A stretch of DNA of 64,000 nucleotides, from NCBI RefSeq assembly GCF_018457165.1, contig NZ_JAFMNX010000001.1:1-64000 (forward strand). Reading direction: 5' to 3'. Below, in pieces: positions 29,184 to 37,743 of the stretch. Position 1 is the first letter of the stretch, and each line of letters starts with the position of its first letter. The stretch is from Tianweitania aestuarii (GTDB lineage Bacteria; Pseudomonadota; Alphaproteobacteria; Rhizobiales; Rhizobiaceae). The notes below the pieces were generated by a model. The model was not told where the DNA came from. It did not search any database and saw only the letters and a program-made list of their open reading frames with translations. Position numbers and translations under genes: made by a program.

Positions 29184-29777
29184 TTGACCAGCCATGAGTT
29201 CGCGTCCGTCTCGGCTTTGACCGGAAGGGTCAAGTTCGTGCCGCGCCCGGCGCCCGTTCCCGTTTATGTCGCCGTTGTTCTGTCGATCCTCGCAGCCAAG
29301 GCCCTCATTCTCTACCTGATGGGCAATGACGTGACCTGCGCTTGCGGCGTGAAGCTGTGGCTGAACGATGCGACGGGTCCGGAGAACTCCAAGCAGATCG
29401 CCGACTGGTATTCGCTGTCGCATCTGATTGCCGGCATGCTGTTTGCCGCCGTGATGTGGTGGACATCGCGGCGCTGGCCGCTCGGCTGGATGATCGTTGC
29501 CGCCGCCGCGTTCAGCATGGGGTGGGAGGTGATCGAGAATACGCCCTGGATCATCGGCCATTTCGGCCAGTCGGAAATCGGCGCAAATTATTCGGGCGAT
29601 ACGATCGTCAATTCGCTGAGCGACAGCGTGTTCGTTCTCGTTGGCTTCGTTGCCGCCCTGCGGTTACCCCTGTTTGTCGTGTTGGCGCTGGGGCTTGCGG
29701 CGGAAGCGGCGGTGACTTTTGCGATCAATGACGGGTTGATCTTGAGCACGCTGCGTTTCGTGGGCGGCTTATTCTGA
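29184..29777 (+). CDS. DUF2585 / UPF0314 family membrane protein
   Basis: A 197-residue inner-membrane protein with about four to five helices: 24-45 (VPVYVAVVLSILAAKALILYLM in part), 75-92 (SLSHLIAGMLFAAVMWW), 97-115 (PLGWMIVAAAAFSMGWEVI) and two near the C-terminus. Conserved segments DWYSLSHLIAGMLF, GWEVIENTPWII and NYSGDTIVNSLSD identify the UPF0314 family common in Rhizobiales; function unknown. TTG 29184 has GAGG (29175-29178) five bases upstream; the nearby ATG at 29194 is out of frame. Confidence 0.85.
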   Translation: MTSHEFASVSALTGRVKFVPRPAPVPVYVAVVLSILAAKALILYLMGNDVTCACGVKLWLNDATGPENSKQIADWYSLSHLIAGMLFAAVMWWTSRRWPLGWMIVAAAAFSMGWEVIENTPWIIGHFGQSEIGANYSGDTIVNSLSDSVFVLVGFVAALRLPLFVVLALGLAAEAAVTFAINDGLILSTLRFVGGLF

Positions 29778-29842
29778 AAGCGTAGACGCTGGGCATCCCT
29801 CGTTAACGCTTTGTTAACCATCCTGGTGTGTGATGCCAGTCA

Positions 29843-29930
29843 GTCACCTCGCCGGCGACCACGGATGAACTGGCGCCGGTATCGAGGTGACGCATAGAAA
29901 AGGTCGGCCTTGTGCCGGCCTTTTGTTTTT
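29843..29930 (+). terminator. Structured element followed by intrinsic terminator
   Basis: GTCACCTCG (29843-29851) and CGAGGTGAC (29883-29891) are exact reverse complements; inside them CGGCG and CGCCG can pair further. Directly after comes AAAAGG-t-CGGC-cttgt-GCCG-g-CCTTTTgTTTTT (about 29898-29930), a convincing Rho-independent terminator. It would end the UPF0314 transcript; the preceding long stem may be part of a 3' UTR or a small RNA. Confidence 0.75.
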
Positions 29931-30010
29931 GTGCGCGCGCAAAGCTGCGATGCTGGCGGCTGCCGGACCCAGGCTTCCCCGAAGCCCGGGCCGAGCTCAT
30001 GAACCCGGGT

Positions 30011-30172
30011 CTAGAAGACCGCGAGGTAGCGCAGCAGCGAAATAATGCCGATGACGATCACGATCAGCTGCACGATCTGGCGCATGCGGCCATCGAGCGG
30101 CAAACGCTGCACGAGCCAAAGAACCAGAATGACAACAAGGAAGGTGATCAGGATGCTGATCAGAACTGACAT
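30011..30172 (-). CDS. Single/two-helix small membrane protein (Thivi_2564-like)
   Basis: A 53-residue protein, mostly hydrophobic: helix at 2-20 (SVLISILITFLVVILVLWL), a short polar link VQRLPLDGRMRQI, and helix at 34-50 (LIVIVIGIISLLRYLAV). The pattern of an N-terminal ISILIT helix, W, LPLDG and a second helix resembles the Thivi_2564 family of small membrane proteins of unknown function. ATG 30172 has GAGAGGG seven bases upstream, clear support for translation; the frame open to 30214 is not needed. Confidence 0.7.
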   Translation of the reverse strand: MSVLISILITFLVVILVLWLVQRLPLDGRMRQIVQLIVIVIGIISLLRYLAVF

Positions 30173-30245
30173 GGATTTTCCCTCTCCGCGGCGATGATCG
30201 CCGTCAGCACCCATATAGGGGAAACAACGAAAGCGGCGAGGCGGG

Positions 30246-30773
30246 ATGATCTACTTCACAGGTGATACGCATTTGGGGGAAGCGCGCGGGCTTCGCATCG
30301 ACCGGCGGCCCTTCGCTTCGATCGCCGAACAGGACGCGGCGCTGATCGCCAACTGGAACGAAGTGGTGGGGCAAGACGACGAGATCTGGCACCTCGGCGA
30401 TTTCGCGCGCGGCGATCAGGCGGCGATCGAGGCGCTTCTTGCGCAGCTGAACGGTCGCAAGCATCTGATCGTCGGCAACAACGATCCCGAAGCCACCACC
30501 ACAGCGCGCGGCTGGGCGAGCGTGCAAAGCTATGCCGAACTCGAGCTCGACGGGCACCGCCTGGTGCTTTGCCACTACGCCTTCCGGACCTGGAACGGGA
30601 TAGGCAAGAAGGCGATCAACCTGCATGGTCATTCGCATGGCCGGTTGAAGCCGATGACGCGGCAGTTCGATGTGGGTGTGGATGCGCAGAACTTTCGCCC
30701 GGTGTCGCTCGCAACCCTGCTGACAACAAAGCGGCGGACGAGCGCGGCGACGCCAGAGGCCGTTATTCGCTGA
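30246..30773 (+). CDS. Metallophosphoesterase
   Basis: Calcineurin-like phosphoesterase of 175 residues. Metal-binding motifs in order: DTHLGEAR (GD-H at about 6-9), IWHLGDFARGD (GDF), LIVGNND (GNND in place of GNHD), LCHYAFRTW and INLHGHSHGR (GHSH). This is the small YfcE/phage-type branch; substrate unknown. Its 3' end overlaps the 3' end of the convergent TetR gene by eleven bases. Confidence 0.9.
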   Translation: MIYFTGDTHLGEARGLRIDRRPFASIAEQDAALIANWNEVVGQDDEIWHLGDFARGDQAAIEALLAQLNGRKHLIVGNNDPEATTTARGWASVQSYAELELDGHRLVLCHYAFRTWNGIGKKAINLHGHSHGRLKPMTRQFDVGVDAQNFRPVSLATLLTTKRRTSAATPEAVIR

Positions 30774-31305
30774 TCAGGGCGCGCAGGCGTTCGGTCAGGC
30801 TGTCGATTTCGTCCTGCCGCACGACGTTCAGGCTGAGCAACTCGTTGCACTTCAAGCCGCTAATCACGAAGTAAAGGATCATGGCCAGACCGGTATCGCC
30901 GAGATCGGCCTTGATGCGATCCAGAAGCGCGCGGTCATAGCGCTTGATCGGGTTGAGAAAGGATGGATCCTCTGCCAGAGCGGCCAGAATGCCGGATGAA
31001 GGCGGCCTTTTGCAGCGGACATCGTCGATAAAAACGTCGAGAAAGGCCTGCGCCACGGGCGTCGTGGCCTGCGCATGCGCGGCTTCGCGCTCCTTCAGCA
31101 GACGGTCGTAATCCTCCACGAAGGTCTCGACCGTGGCTTCCAGAAGCTTCGCCTTCGAGGGGAAATGGTAAAGCAGCCCGCCCTTGGACACGCCGGCCTT
31201 TGCGGCCACGGCATCGAGCGACAGCTTGCCCGGTCCCGATTCCCAGGCCAGTTCCGATGCCGCCTGCACGATGCGCTCGCGTGTTTCATGGCGTCCTGTC
31301 ACCAT
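30763..31305 (-). CDS. TetR/AcrR family regulator of the adjacent RND pump
   Basis: A 180-residue one-component repressor. The N-terminal helix-turn-helix spans about 5-50 (RERIVQAASELAWE... DAVAAKAGVSKGGLLYHFPSKAKLLEA in parts), with the recognition-helix signature GVSKGGLLYHF. The C-terminal ligand domain is of the TetR_C type found beside efflux genes. ATG 31305 (GGAG upstream) was preferred to the TTG at 31329. The divergent promoter region holds a 16-base palindrome, so autoregulation and control of the RND genes is likely. Confidence 0.92.
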   Translation of the reverse strand: MVTGRHETRERIVQAASELAWESGPGKLSLDAVAAKAGVSKGGLLYHFPSKAKLLEATVETFVEDYDRLLKEREAAHAQATTPVAQAFLDVFIDDVRCKRPPSSGILAALAEDPSFLNPIKRYDRALLDRIKADLGDTGLAMILYFVISGLKCNELLSLNVVRQDEIDSLTERLRALISE

Positions 31306-31329
31306 TGCGGCGCCTACTCCTCTTGACAA

Positions 31330-31345
31330 TACCGTCCAGACGGTA
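31330..31345. promoter_or_regulatory. Palindromic operator candidate between TetR and RND genes
   Basis: TACCGTCCAGACGGTA is a perfect palindrome (with a central CA) lying 25 bases from the TetR start and immediately after a TTGACA (31323-31328) that could be the -35 of the plus-strand promoter. Its form matches TetR/AcrR operators. A weaker hairpin GCTACC-ttgc-GGTAGC (31380-31395) lies further downstream, before the adaptor gene. Confidence 0.75.
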
Positions 31346-31432
31346 CAGCTGTCTTGCGCTGCAATACAACTTATTTCTTGCTACCTTGCGGTAGCTGTCT
31401 GTTGAAACCCGCGCCCATTTCGAGCCTTGTCC

Positions 31433-32629
31433 ATGATTAAACGCCTCCTGATCGCCATCGTTCTGCTTGCACTCGTTGGAGGCGGCGTAGTGGGCTTCAA
31501 CATGTTCCGCGACAAGGCCATTCAGGACTTCTTCGCCAACATGCCCGTGCCCACGGCCACCGTGTCCGCCGTGGCGGCCGAGAAAAGCAGCTGGACGCCC
31601 AATGTCGAGGCGATCGGTACGGTCAGCGCCATCCAGGGCGTCGATCTCACCGTTGAAACCGCAGGCGTGATCACCGAGGTCAACTTCAAGGCCAACCAGG
31701 AGGTCAAGGAAGGCGACGTTCTTCTGCGCCTGGACGATGCGGTGCAGCGTGCCGATCTCGAAGCCGCCCGCACGCAGGCGGATCTCGATCAGCAAACCCG
31801 CCAACGCGCCCAGGAACTGCAGCAGCGCGGTGTCGGCTCCAACGTGACGCTGGAATCCGCACAGGCCGCTGCGCAGTCGTCCGCCGCACAGGTCCAGAAG
31901 CTGGAAGCCGTTCTTGCGCAAAAGCAGCTGCGTGCGCCCTTCGACGGCGTTGTCGGTATTCCGCGCGTCGATGTCGGCCAGTATCTTTCGCCGGGCAATC
32001 CGGTTGTGACGCTGCAGAACATCAAGACGATGCGCGCCGATTTCACCGTGCCGGAACAGCGCTTGAACCAGATGCGCATCGGCCAGCCGGTGGTGGTGAC
32101 GCTCGATGGCCAGGAAGGCACGTTCAAGGGCGAGATCACCGGCATCGACCCCAAGATCGACCCGGCAAGTCGTCTTGTTTCGATCCGCGCCAATATCGAC
32201 AATCCCGACAATGTTCTGACGCCCGGCCAGTTCGCGCGCATCCGCGTTCAGCTGCCATCCGAAGACGGCATCATCATCCTGCCTCAGACTGCGGTCGTGA
32301 CCTCGCTTTACGGCGATTACGTCTATGTCGTGCGTCCGATGGAGCCGAAGAAGGCGGAAGAAAACAAGGAACAGAAGGAAGAACAGGGCGACGCCGTTGC
32401 CGAGGCCGGCCAACCCCAGACGCCGCCGGCAACGCAGCAGGCGTCCCAGGTCTTCGTTCAGCTCGGCCGCCGCAACGGCACCGAAGTCGAAATCAAGAGC
32501 GGCCTGAAGGTCGGTGATCAGGTCATCACCGCCGGCCAGAACCGCTTGAGCAACGGCACGCCGGTGGCGATCGACAACACGATCGATCCATCGAAGGCCA
32601 ATGCGCCGACGCAGGTGTCGCAGCAATGA
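31433..32629 (+). CDS. RND efflux periplasmic adaptor (membrane fusion protein)
   Basis: A 398-residue adaptor linking the inner-membrane pump to an outer-membrane channel. An N-terminal membrane anchor (about 3-23, RLLIAIVLLALVGGGVVGF) is followed by the biotinyl-lipoyl-like half motifs (GVITEVNFKANQEVKEGDVLLRLDD and AQKQLRAPFDGVVGIPRVDVGQYLSPG), flanking an alpha-helical hairpin with QTRQRAQELQQRGVGSNVTLESAQAAAQ. A low-complexity Glu/Lys/Gln/Pro stretch (about 302-338) interrupts the C-terminal domain. ATG 31433 was preferred to TTG 31427. It overlaps the pump gene by four bases. Confidence 0.93.
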   Translation: MIKRLLIAIVLLALVGGGVVGFNMFRDKAIQDFFANMPVPTATVSAVAAEKSSWTPNVEAIGTVSAIQGVDLTVETAGVITEVNFKANQEVKEGDVLLRLDDAVQRADLEAARTQADLDQQTRQRAQELQQRGVGSNVTLESAQAAAQSSAAQVQKLEAVLAQKQLRAPFDGVVGIPRVDVGQYLSPGNPVVTLQNIKTMRADFTVPEQRLNQMRIGQPVVVTLDGQEGTFKGEITGIDPKIDPASRLVSIRANIDNPDNVLTPGQFARIRVQLPSEDGIIILPQTAVVTSLYGDYVYVVRPMEPKKAEENKEQKEEQGDAVAEAGQPQTPPATQQASQVFVQLGRRNGTEVEIKSGLKVGDQVITAGQNRLSNGTPVAIDNTIDPSKANAPTQVSQQ

Positions 32630-35600
32630 GCATTTCCGATATCTTCATTCGCCGGCCCGTTCTTTCAACGGTGCTCGGCCTGATGATCCTGCTTCTGGGC
32701 TTCCAGGGGCTGTTCAACCTGGCGGTGCGGCAATATCCGGAAGTCGAGGAAACGGTGATCACCGTGACCACGACCTATCCGGGTGCGAGCGCGGACCTGA
32801 TCCAGGGCTTCATCACCTCGCAGATCGCCCGTTCGGTCGCGACCACCGAAAACATCAACTACGTGACGTCGCAAAGCCGGCCTTCCGCCAGTGTCGTTAC
32901 CGTCAACATGACGCTGGGTTCTGACCCGGATGCCGCCTTGACCGAAGTGATCGCCAAGGTGAACCAGGTGCGCGGCGAGCTTCCCTCGGAAGCCGAAGAC
33001 CCGATCATCGTGAAGGGCACGGGCCAGCAGTTCGCCATGATGTATCTGGCGCTGCAAAACCCCAACATGACCAACGAACAGGTCACCGAATATATCGAGC
33101 GCGTCATTCGTCCGCGCATGTCCACCATTCCGGGCGTGGCCGAGATCCAGATCATCGGTGCGGCCGATTATTCGATGCGCGTTTGGGTCGATCCGATCAA
33201 GCTTGCGGCGCGCGGTCTGACCGCATCCGAAGTGTTGAACGCCATCAGTGCGTCCAACTTCCTGGCGGCACCCGGCAAGACCAAGAACGAATATGTCGCT
33301 TATTCCATTACCGTGCAGTCGACCCTGCAAACGCCGGAAGCCTTTGGCGCGCTGCCGCTGAAGGCCGATGGCGATGAGGTCGTGCGCCTGCGCGACGTGG
33401 CCAATGTCGAACTGGCGGCGGAAAACACGGATACGATCGTGACCTTCAACGGTCAGCCCGGCACGTTTATCGGCGTGTTCCCGACACCGGCGGCCAACCC
33501 GCTGACGACGGCAACGGCGGTGATCGACGAACTGCCGAACATTCAGGCCAGCCTGCCGGAAGGCATGCAGCTGACCATGATGTACAATTCGACCGAGACG
33601 ATCAGCGCCTCGATCGAGGAAGTGTTCCATACGATCGCGGAAGCGGTTGCCATCGTCGTGGTCGTTATCCTTCTGTTCCTGGGCTCGTTCCGCTCGGTTC
33701 TGATGCCGATCATCACCATCCCGCTGTCCTTGATCGGCGTTTGCGCGATCCTGTTTGCGATGGGCTATTCCATTAATCTTCTGTCGCTCTTGGCCATGGT
33801 GCTGGCGATCGGCCTCGTGGTGGATGATGCGATCGTGGTGGTGGAAAACGTCCATCGTCATATCGAGGAAGGGCTGGAACCACGCGAAGCGGCCTTCAAG
33901 GGCATGCGCGAAATCACCGGGCCGGTGATCGCGATGACCATCACGCTCGCTGCCGTGTTCGCGCCGCTCGCCTTTACCGGCGGTCTGACCGGCTCCTTGT
34001 TCCGCGAATTCGCGGTGACGCTGGCCGGCGCCGTGGTTTTGTCGGGCATCATCGCCCTGACGATTACGCCGATGATGGCATCGCGCCTCTTGAAGCGCGG
34101 CAATCACAGCCGCTTCCAGAAGATCGTCGACCGCTCCTTCGATCGCTTCGCAAACGGCTACGAGAAGCTCGTATCGGGATCGTTGAAATACCGCCCCGTG
34201 ACGCTGCTGATGGTGGTGGTTCTGGTTGGTTTGACCGGCTTCATGTTCCTGAAGACCTCCGGCGAGCTTGCGCCGGAAGAAGACGAAGGCGCGCTGTTTT
34301 CGCTCGTGAATGCACCGCCTTATGCGACGGCGGCTTACACCAAGACCTATACCGACCAGATGCGCGCTTTGACGGAAGACATTCCCGAATTGCGGGCGAA
34401 CTTCTCCATTGTCGGCTTCGGCGGCGCGACCAATTCCGCCATTGCGCTGTGGGCGTTCAAGGACTGGGCCGATCGCGATCGGTCGCAGGACGAGATCAAG
34501 GCGGACATCCAGAACCGTTTGGCAAAGGTCGCCGGCGTGGAAGCGCTCGTGTTCGCACCGCCCTCCCTGCCGGGTGCCGGCGGCGGTTTGCCGATCTCCA
34601 TGGTGCTGCAGACCACCGGCGAAGCCAGCCGCCTTTATGAGGTTGCCGAACAGGTACGCCAGAAGGCACAGGAATCCGGCCGCTTCATCGTGGTGCAGAA
34701 CTCGCTGAAATACGACGCCGACCAGGTGGTGATCACGATCGATCGCGATCGTGCGGCGGCCTTGAACATCCCGATCCGCGATATCGGCACCACGCTCAGC
34801 CTGATGGTGGGCGGCGGTTCGATCTCGCAGTTCGATCGTGATTCCAACAGCTACGACATTATCATGCAGGTTCCCGACGAGTATCGGAACAATCCCGAAA
34901 AGCTCGGCGACTTCTTTGTGCGCAGTGCAACCGGCGCGATGGTGCCCTTGTCGGCCGTGGTCACGATTTCCACCAGCGTGACGGCTGCCGCGATCGAGCA
35001 GTTCAACCAGCTGAACTCGGCCACCATCTCCGCGCTTCCGGTTCCCGGCGTCACCACGGGTGACGGCTTGGCGGCGATCGAGCAGATCGCCCGGCCGCTG
35101 CTGCCGGACGGCTATTTCATCGATTATTCCGGCCAGTCGCGCCTTGAGGTGGAACAGGGCAACACGATCCTGCTCGCTTTCGCGGCCGCCGTGGTGGTGA
35201 TCTATCTCGTGCTCGCGGCGCAGTTCGAAAGCTTCCGCGATCCGCTGATCATCATGATGTCGGTGCCCTTGTCGATCTTCGGCGCGATCCTGCCGCTCAA
35301 CCTCGGTCTGGGAACGCTGAACATCTACACGCAGGTCGGCCTCATCACGCTGATCGGCCTGATCACCAAGCACGGCATTCTTCTGGTGGAGTTCGCCAAC
35401 CAGCAGCGTGAAGAACACGGCATGAACCGCGTTGAAGCGATCGTGGCGTCGGCCAAGGTGCGTTTGCGCCCGATCCTGATGACGACGGCGGCGATGGCCT
35501 TGGGCGTCGTGCCGCTGATCATCGCCTCGGGCGCCGGTGCTGCCGCGCGCTATTCGATGGGCCTGGTGATCTTCACCGGCGTTCTCATCGGAACGATGTT

Positions 35601-35718
35601 CACGCTGTTCGTGGTGCCCATGTTCTATTCGTTCCTTGCCCACAAGGAGACGGTTGCGGAACGCGAAGCCAAGCACACCACGCAGGCACCGCCGGCGCAT
35701 CCCGCACCGGCCGAGTGA
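32626..35718 (+). CDS. RND multidrug efflux transporter (HAE1 family)
   Basis: Proton-driven inner-membrane pump of 1030 residues. It starts ISDIFIRRPVLSTVLGLMILLLG, with two large periplasmic loops and twelve membrane helices; the proton-relay motif AIGLVVDDAIVVVENVHRH is in TM4 (about 400-418). LLVEFANQQREEHGMNR and the later helices match the second half. It belongs to the hydrophobe/amphiphile exporter group; substrate not predictable. No outer-membrane channel gene is nearby, so it presumably uses a TolC-type protein encoded elsewhere. Confidence 0.95.
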   Translation: MSISDIFIRRPVLSTVLGLMILLLGFQGLFNLAVRQYPEVEETVITVTTTYPGASADLIQGFITSQIARSVATTENINYVTSQSRPSASVVTVNMTLGSDPDAALTEVIAKVNQVRGELPSEAEDPIIVKGTGQQFAMMYLALQNPNMTNEQVTEYIERVIRPRMSTIPGVAEIQIIGAADYSMRVWVDPIKLAARGLTASEVLNAISASNFLAAPGKTKNEYVAYSITVQSTLQTPEAFGALPLKADGDEVVRLRDVANVELAAENTDTIVTFNGQPGTFIGVFPTPAANPLTTATAVIDELPNIQASLPEGMQLTMMYNSTETISASIEEVFHTIAEAVAIVVVVILLFLGSFRSVLMPIITIPLSLIGVCAILFAMGYSINLLSLLAMVLAIGLVVDDAIVVVENVHRHIEEGLEPREAAFKGMREITGPVIAMTITLAAVFAPLAFTGGLTGSLFREFAVTLAGAVVLSGIIALTITPMMASRLLKRGNHSRFQKIVDRSFDRFANGYEKLVSGSLKYRPVTLLMVVVLVGLTGFMFLKTSGELAPEEDEGALFSLVNAPPYATAAYTKTYTDQMRALTEDIPELRANFSIVGFGGATNSAIALWAFKDWADRDRSQDEIKADIQNRLAKVAGVEALVFAPPSLPGAGGGLPISMVLQTTGEASRLYEVAEQVRQKAQESGRFIVVQNSLKYDADQVVITIDRDRAAALNIPIRDIGTTLSLMVGGGSISQFDRDSNSYDIIMQVPDEYRNNPEKLGDFFVRSATGAMVPLSAVVTISTSVTAAAIEQFNQLNSATISALPVPGVTTGDGLAAIEQIARPLLPDGYFIDYSGQSRLEVEQGNTILLAFAAAVVVIYLVLAAQFESFRDPLIIMMSVPLSIFGAILPLNLGLGTLNIYTQVGLITLIGLITKHGILLVEFANQQREEHGMNRVEAIVASAKVRLRPILMTTAAMALGVVPLIIASGAGAAARYSMGLVIFTGVLIGTMFTLFVVPMFYSFLAHKETVAEREAKHTTQAPPAHPAPAE

Positions 35719-36062
35719 CAGCCAAGCCGATGAAGTATCCGGTCACGCCGGATGGCCGGTACTTCGTTGTGCGCGGACGGCTGTGGCGCATGAGCAATCC
35801 GGGTCTCGGTGAGACCGAGCGGGCCGGGCTGGTCAAAGACCTGATGACGGCGCGCCGCGACATTGCCGCGGCGCGCCGTTCGCATGATGGAAACGCCGAA
35901 AGCGAAGCGCGCGAGCGCGTCGACGCGGCCAAGATCGCGCTCGGCGAGCGGGGACCGGTGTGGTGGGCGGACGGCGCGCCCGATTGGAACCGCAAGATGG
36001 TGGCCAAGACGCCCTATGCCGGCTGGTACAGCGCCTGGGAAACCACCGAACCAGACGGCTGA
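35715..36062 (+). CDS. Conserved small protein after the RND pump
   Basis: A 115-residue soluble protein with the conserved stretch YPVTPDGRYFVVRGRLWRMSNP, a basic helical middle (LMTARRDIAAARRSHDGNAESEARERVDAAKIALG, in part) and the end motif ERGPVWWADGAPDWNRKMVAKTPYAGWY (in part: GPVWWADGAPD). I recall similar stand-alone proteins in many Proteobacteria but no function. The start is GTG 35715, overlapping the pump stop (GTGA), which implies co-translation with the efflux genes. Confidence 0.8.
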   Translation: MTAKPMKYPVTPDGRYFVVRGRLWRMSNPGLGETERAGLVKDLMTARRDIAAARRSHDGNAESEARERVDAAKIALGERGPVWWADGAPDWNRKMVAKTPYAGWYSAWETTEPDG

Positions 36063-36126
36063 CCCGTTGCGGTTCGACGCCAGCCGGTTCATGATTCCTC
36101 CCGGAGGACGTTTCGGGAGGGTTGGA

Positions 36127-37743
36127 ATGACGGCTGAACGGGAAACCGAGAGCTTCGACTACATCATCGTGGGCGCAGGCTCGGCCGGCTGCGTCCTGGC
36201 GAACCGCCTGTCGGCCGATCCCAACACACGCGTTCTTCTGCTAGAAGCCGGCGGTCGCGACCTCTACCACTGGATCCACATTCCCGTCGGCTATCTCTAC
36301 ACGATCGGCAATCCGCGCACAGACTGGATGTTTCAGACCGAGGTCGAGAAGGGGCTCGGGAACCGCGCGATCGGCTATGCGCGCGGCAAGGTTCTGGGCG
36401 GATCGTCATCCATCAACGGCATGATCTATATGCGCGGCCAGGCGCAGGACTATGACGGCTGGGCGCAAAGCGGCAACACCGGCTGGTCCTGGGCCGACGT
36501 GCTGCCGGTGTTCAAGAAGTTCGAGCGCTTCTATGAGGGCGAAAGCGAATTTCACGGCGGCGATGGCGAGCTGCGCGTCGACAAGCAGCGGCTGAAATGG
36601 GCGGTGCTGGACGCGGTGCGCGATGCCGCGCAGGAGATCGGCCTGCCGCATACGCATGACTTCAACACGGGAAGCAACGAGGGCGTCGGTTACTTCCATG
36701 TGACGCAGAAGAACGGCCTGCGCTGGAGCGCGGTACGCGCCTTTCTCAACCCCGCGCGCAAACGGCCGAACCTGAAGATCGCCACGAAGGCCACCGTCGA
36801 GAAGGTGACGATCGAGGATGGTCGCGCGACCGGCATCGCCTACCGCATCGGGGACAAGCCCATGCAGGCGCTGGCCGCGCGCGAGGTGATCCTGAGTGCG
36901 GGTGCGATCGGCTCGCCGCATCTGCTGCAGCTGTCGGGCATCGGCGATGGCGAAACGCTGGCCGAGCACGGTATCGAGAGCGTGCATCATCTGCCGGGCG
37001 TCGGTCGCAACCTGCAGGATCACCTGCAGATCCGCGCGGTTTACGGTGTGACGGGCATTCCGACGCTGAACCAGTACGCCAATTCGATGATCGGCCGCAT
37101 GCGGATGGGGCTCGAATTTGCGCTGCGCCGCACCGGTCCGCTCACCATGGCGCCGAGCCAGCTCGGGATTTTCGCCAAAAGCAACGGACGCTTCGAAACG
37201 CCGAACATCGAGTTCCACGTCCAGCCGCTGTCGACGGAAAAGCTCGGCGAAAGGCTGCATGATTTTCCGGGCGTCACCGCGTCCGTCTGCAATCTGCGAC
37301 CGACCAGCCGGGGTTCGGTGACGCTGCGCTCGAAGGATCCGACGCAAACGCCGAAGATCGCGCCGAACTATCTGGCGACGCCCGAAGACGAGATGGTGGC
37401 GGTGGAATCGCTGCGTTATGCGCGTCGCTTGTTCGAAACGAAGGCGATGGCGCCTTATGCGCCGCGCGAGCTGAAGCCCGGGCCGGATGCCGTCAGCGAC
37501 GAGGATCTCCTGAAGGCTGCGCAACGGCTGGGCACGACGATCTTCCATCCGGTCGGCACGGCCCGCATGGGTTCGGATACGATGGCCGTCGTGGATGGGG
37601 ATTTGCGGGTGCACGGATTGCGCGGTTTGCGCGTGGTGGATGCTTCGGTGATGCCGACGATCACTTCGGGCAACACCAATGCGCCGACCATGATGATTGC
37701 GGAAAAGGCGTCGGAAGCGATCCTGAAGGCCGCGCGGGCCTAA
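36127..37743 (+). CDS. GMC family FAD oxidoreductase (choline dehydrogenase-like)
   Basis: Flavoprotein alcohol dehydrogenase of 538 residues. Motifs: dinucleotide-binding YIIVGAGSAGCVLANRLS (about 12-29), the GMC signature 1 around RGKVLGGSSSINGMIYMRG (about 83-101), signature 2 SAGAIGSPHLLQLSGIG (about 255-271), and the C-terminal IFHPVGTARMG...MPTITSGNTNAPTMMIAEKASE carrying the catalytic His and Asn. Related to BetA and alkyl alcohol dehydrogenases; substrate not determined. GGGAGGG precedes ATG 36127. It overlaps the 3' end of the convergent DUF2161 gene by four bases. Confidence 0.93.
   Translation: MTAERETESFDYIIVGAGSAGCVLANRLSADPNTRVLLLEAGGRDLYHWIHIPVGYLYTIGNPRTDWMFQTEVEKGLGNRAIGYARGKVLGGSSSINGMIYMRGQAQDYDGWAQSGNTGWSWADVLPVFKKFERFYEGESEFHGGDGELRVDKQRLKWAVLDAVRDAAQEIGLPHTHDFNTGSNEGVGYFHVTQKNGLRWSAVRAFLNPARKRPNLKIATKATVEKVTIEDGRATGIAYRIGDKPMQALAAREVILSAGAIGSPHLLQLSGIGDGETLAEHGIESVHHLPGVGRNLQDHLQIRAVYGVTGIPTLNQYANSMIGRMRMGLEFALRRTGPLTMAPSQLGIFAKSNGRFETPNIEFHVQPLSTEKLGERLHDFPGVTASVCNLRPTSRGSVTLRSKDPTQTPKIAPNYLATPEDEMVAVESLRYARRLFETKAMAPYAPRELKPGPDAVSDEDLLKAAQRLGTTIFHPVGTARMGSDTMAVVDGDLRVHGLRGLRVVDASVMPTITSGNTNAPTMMIAEKASEAILKAARA

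Noticed and set aside
32665-35700. 1011-codon minus-strand open frame
   Set aside because: Exact antisense shadow of the RND transporter gene, with His/Arg/Gln-rich composition and no motif.
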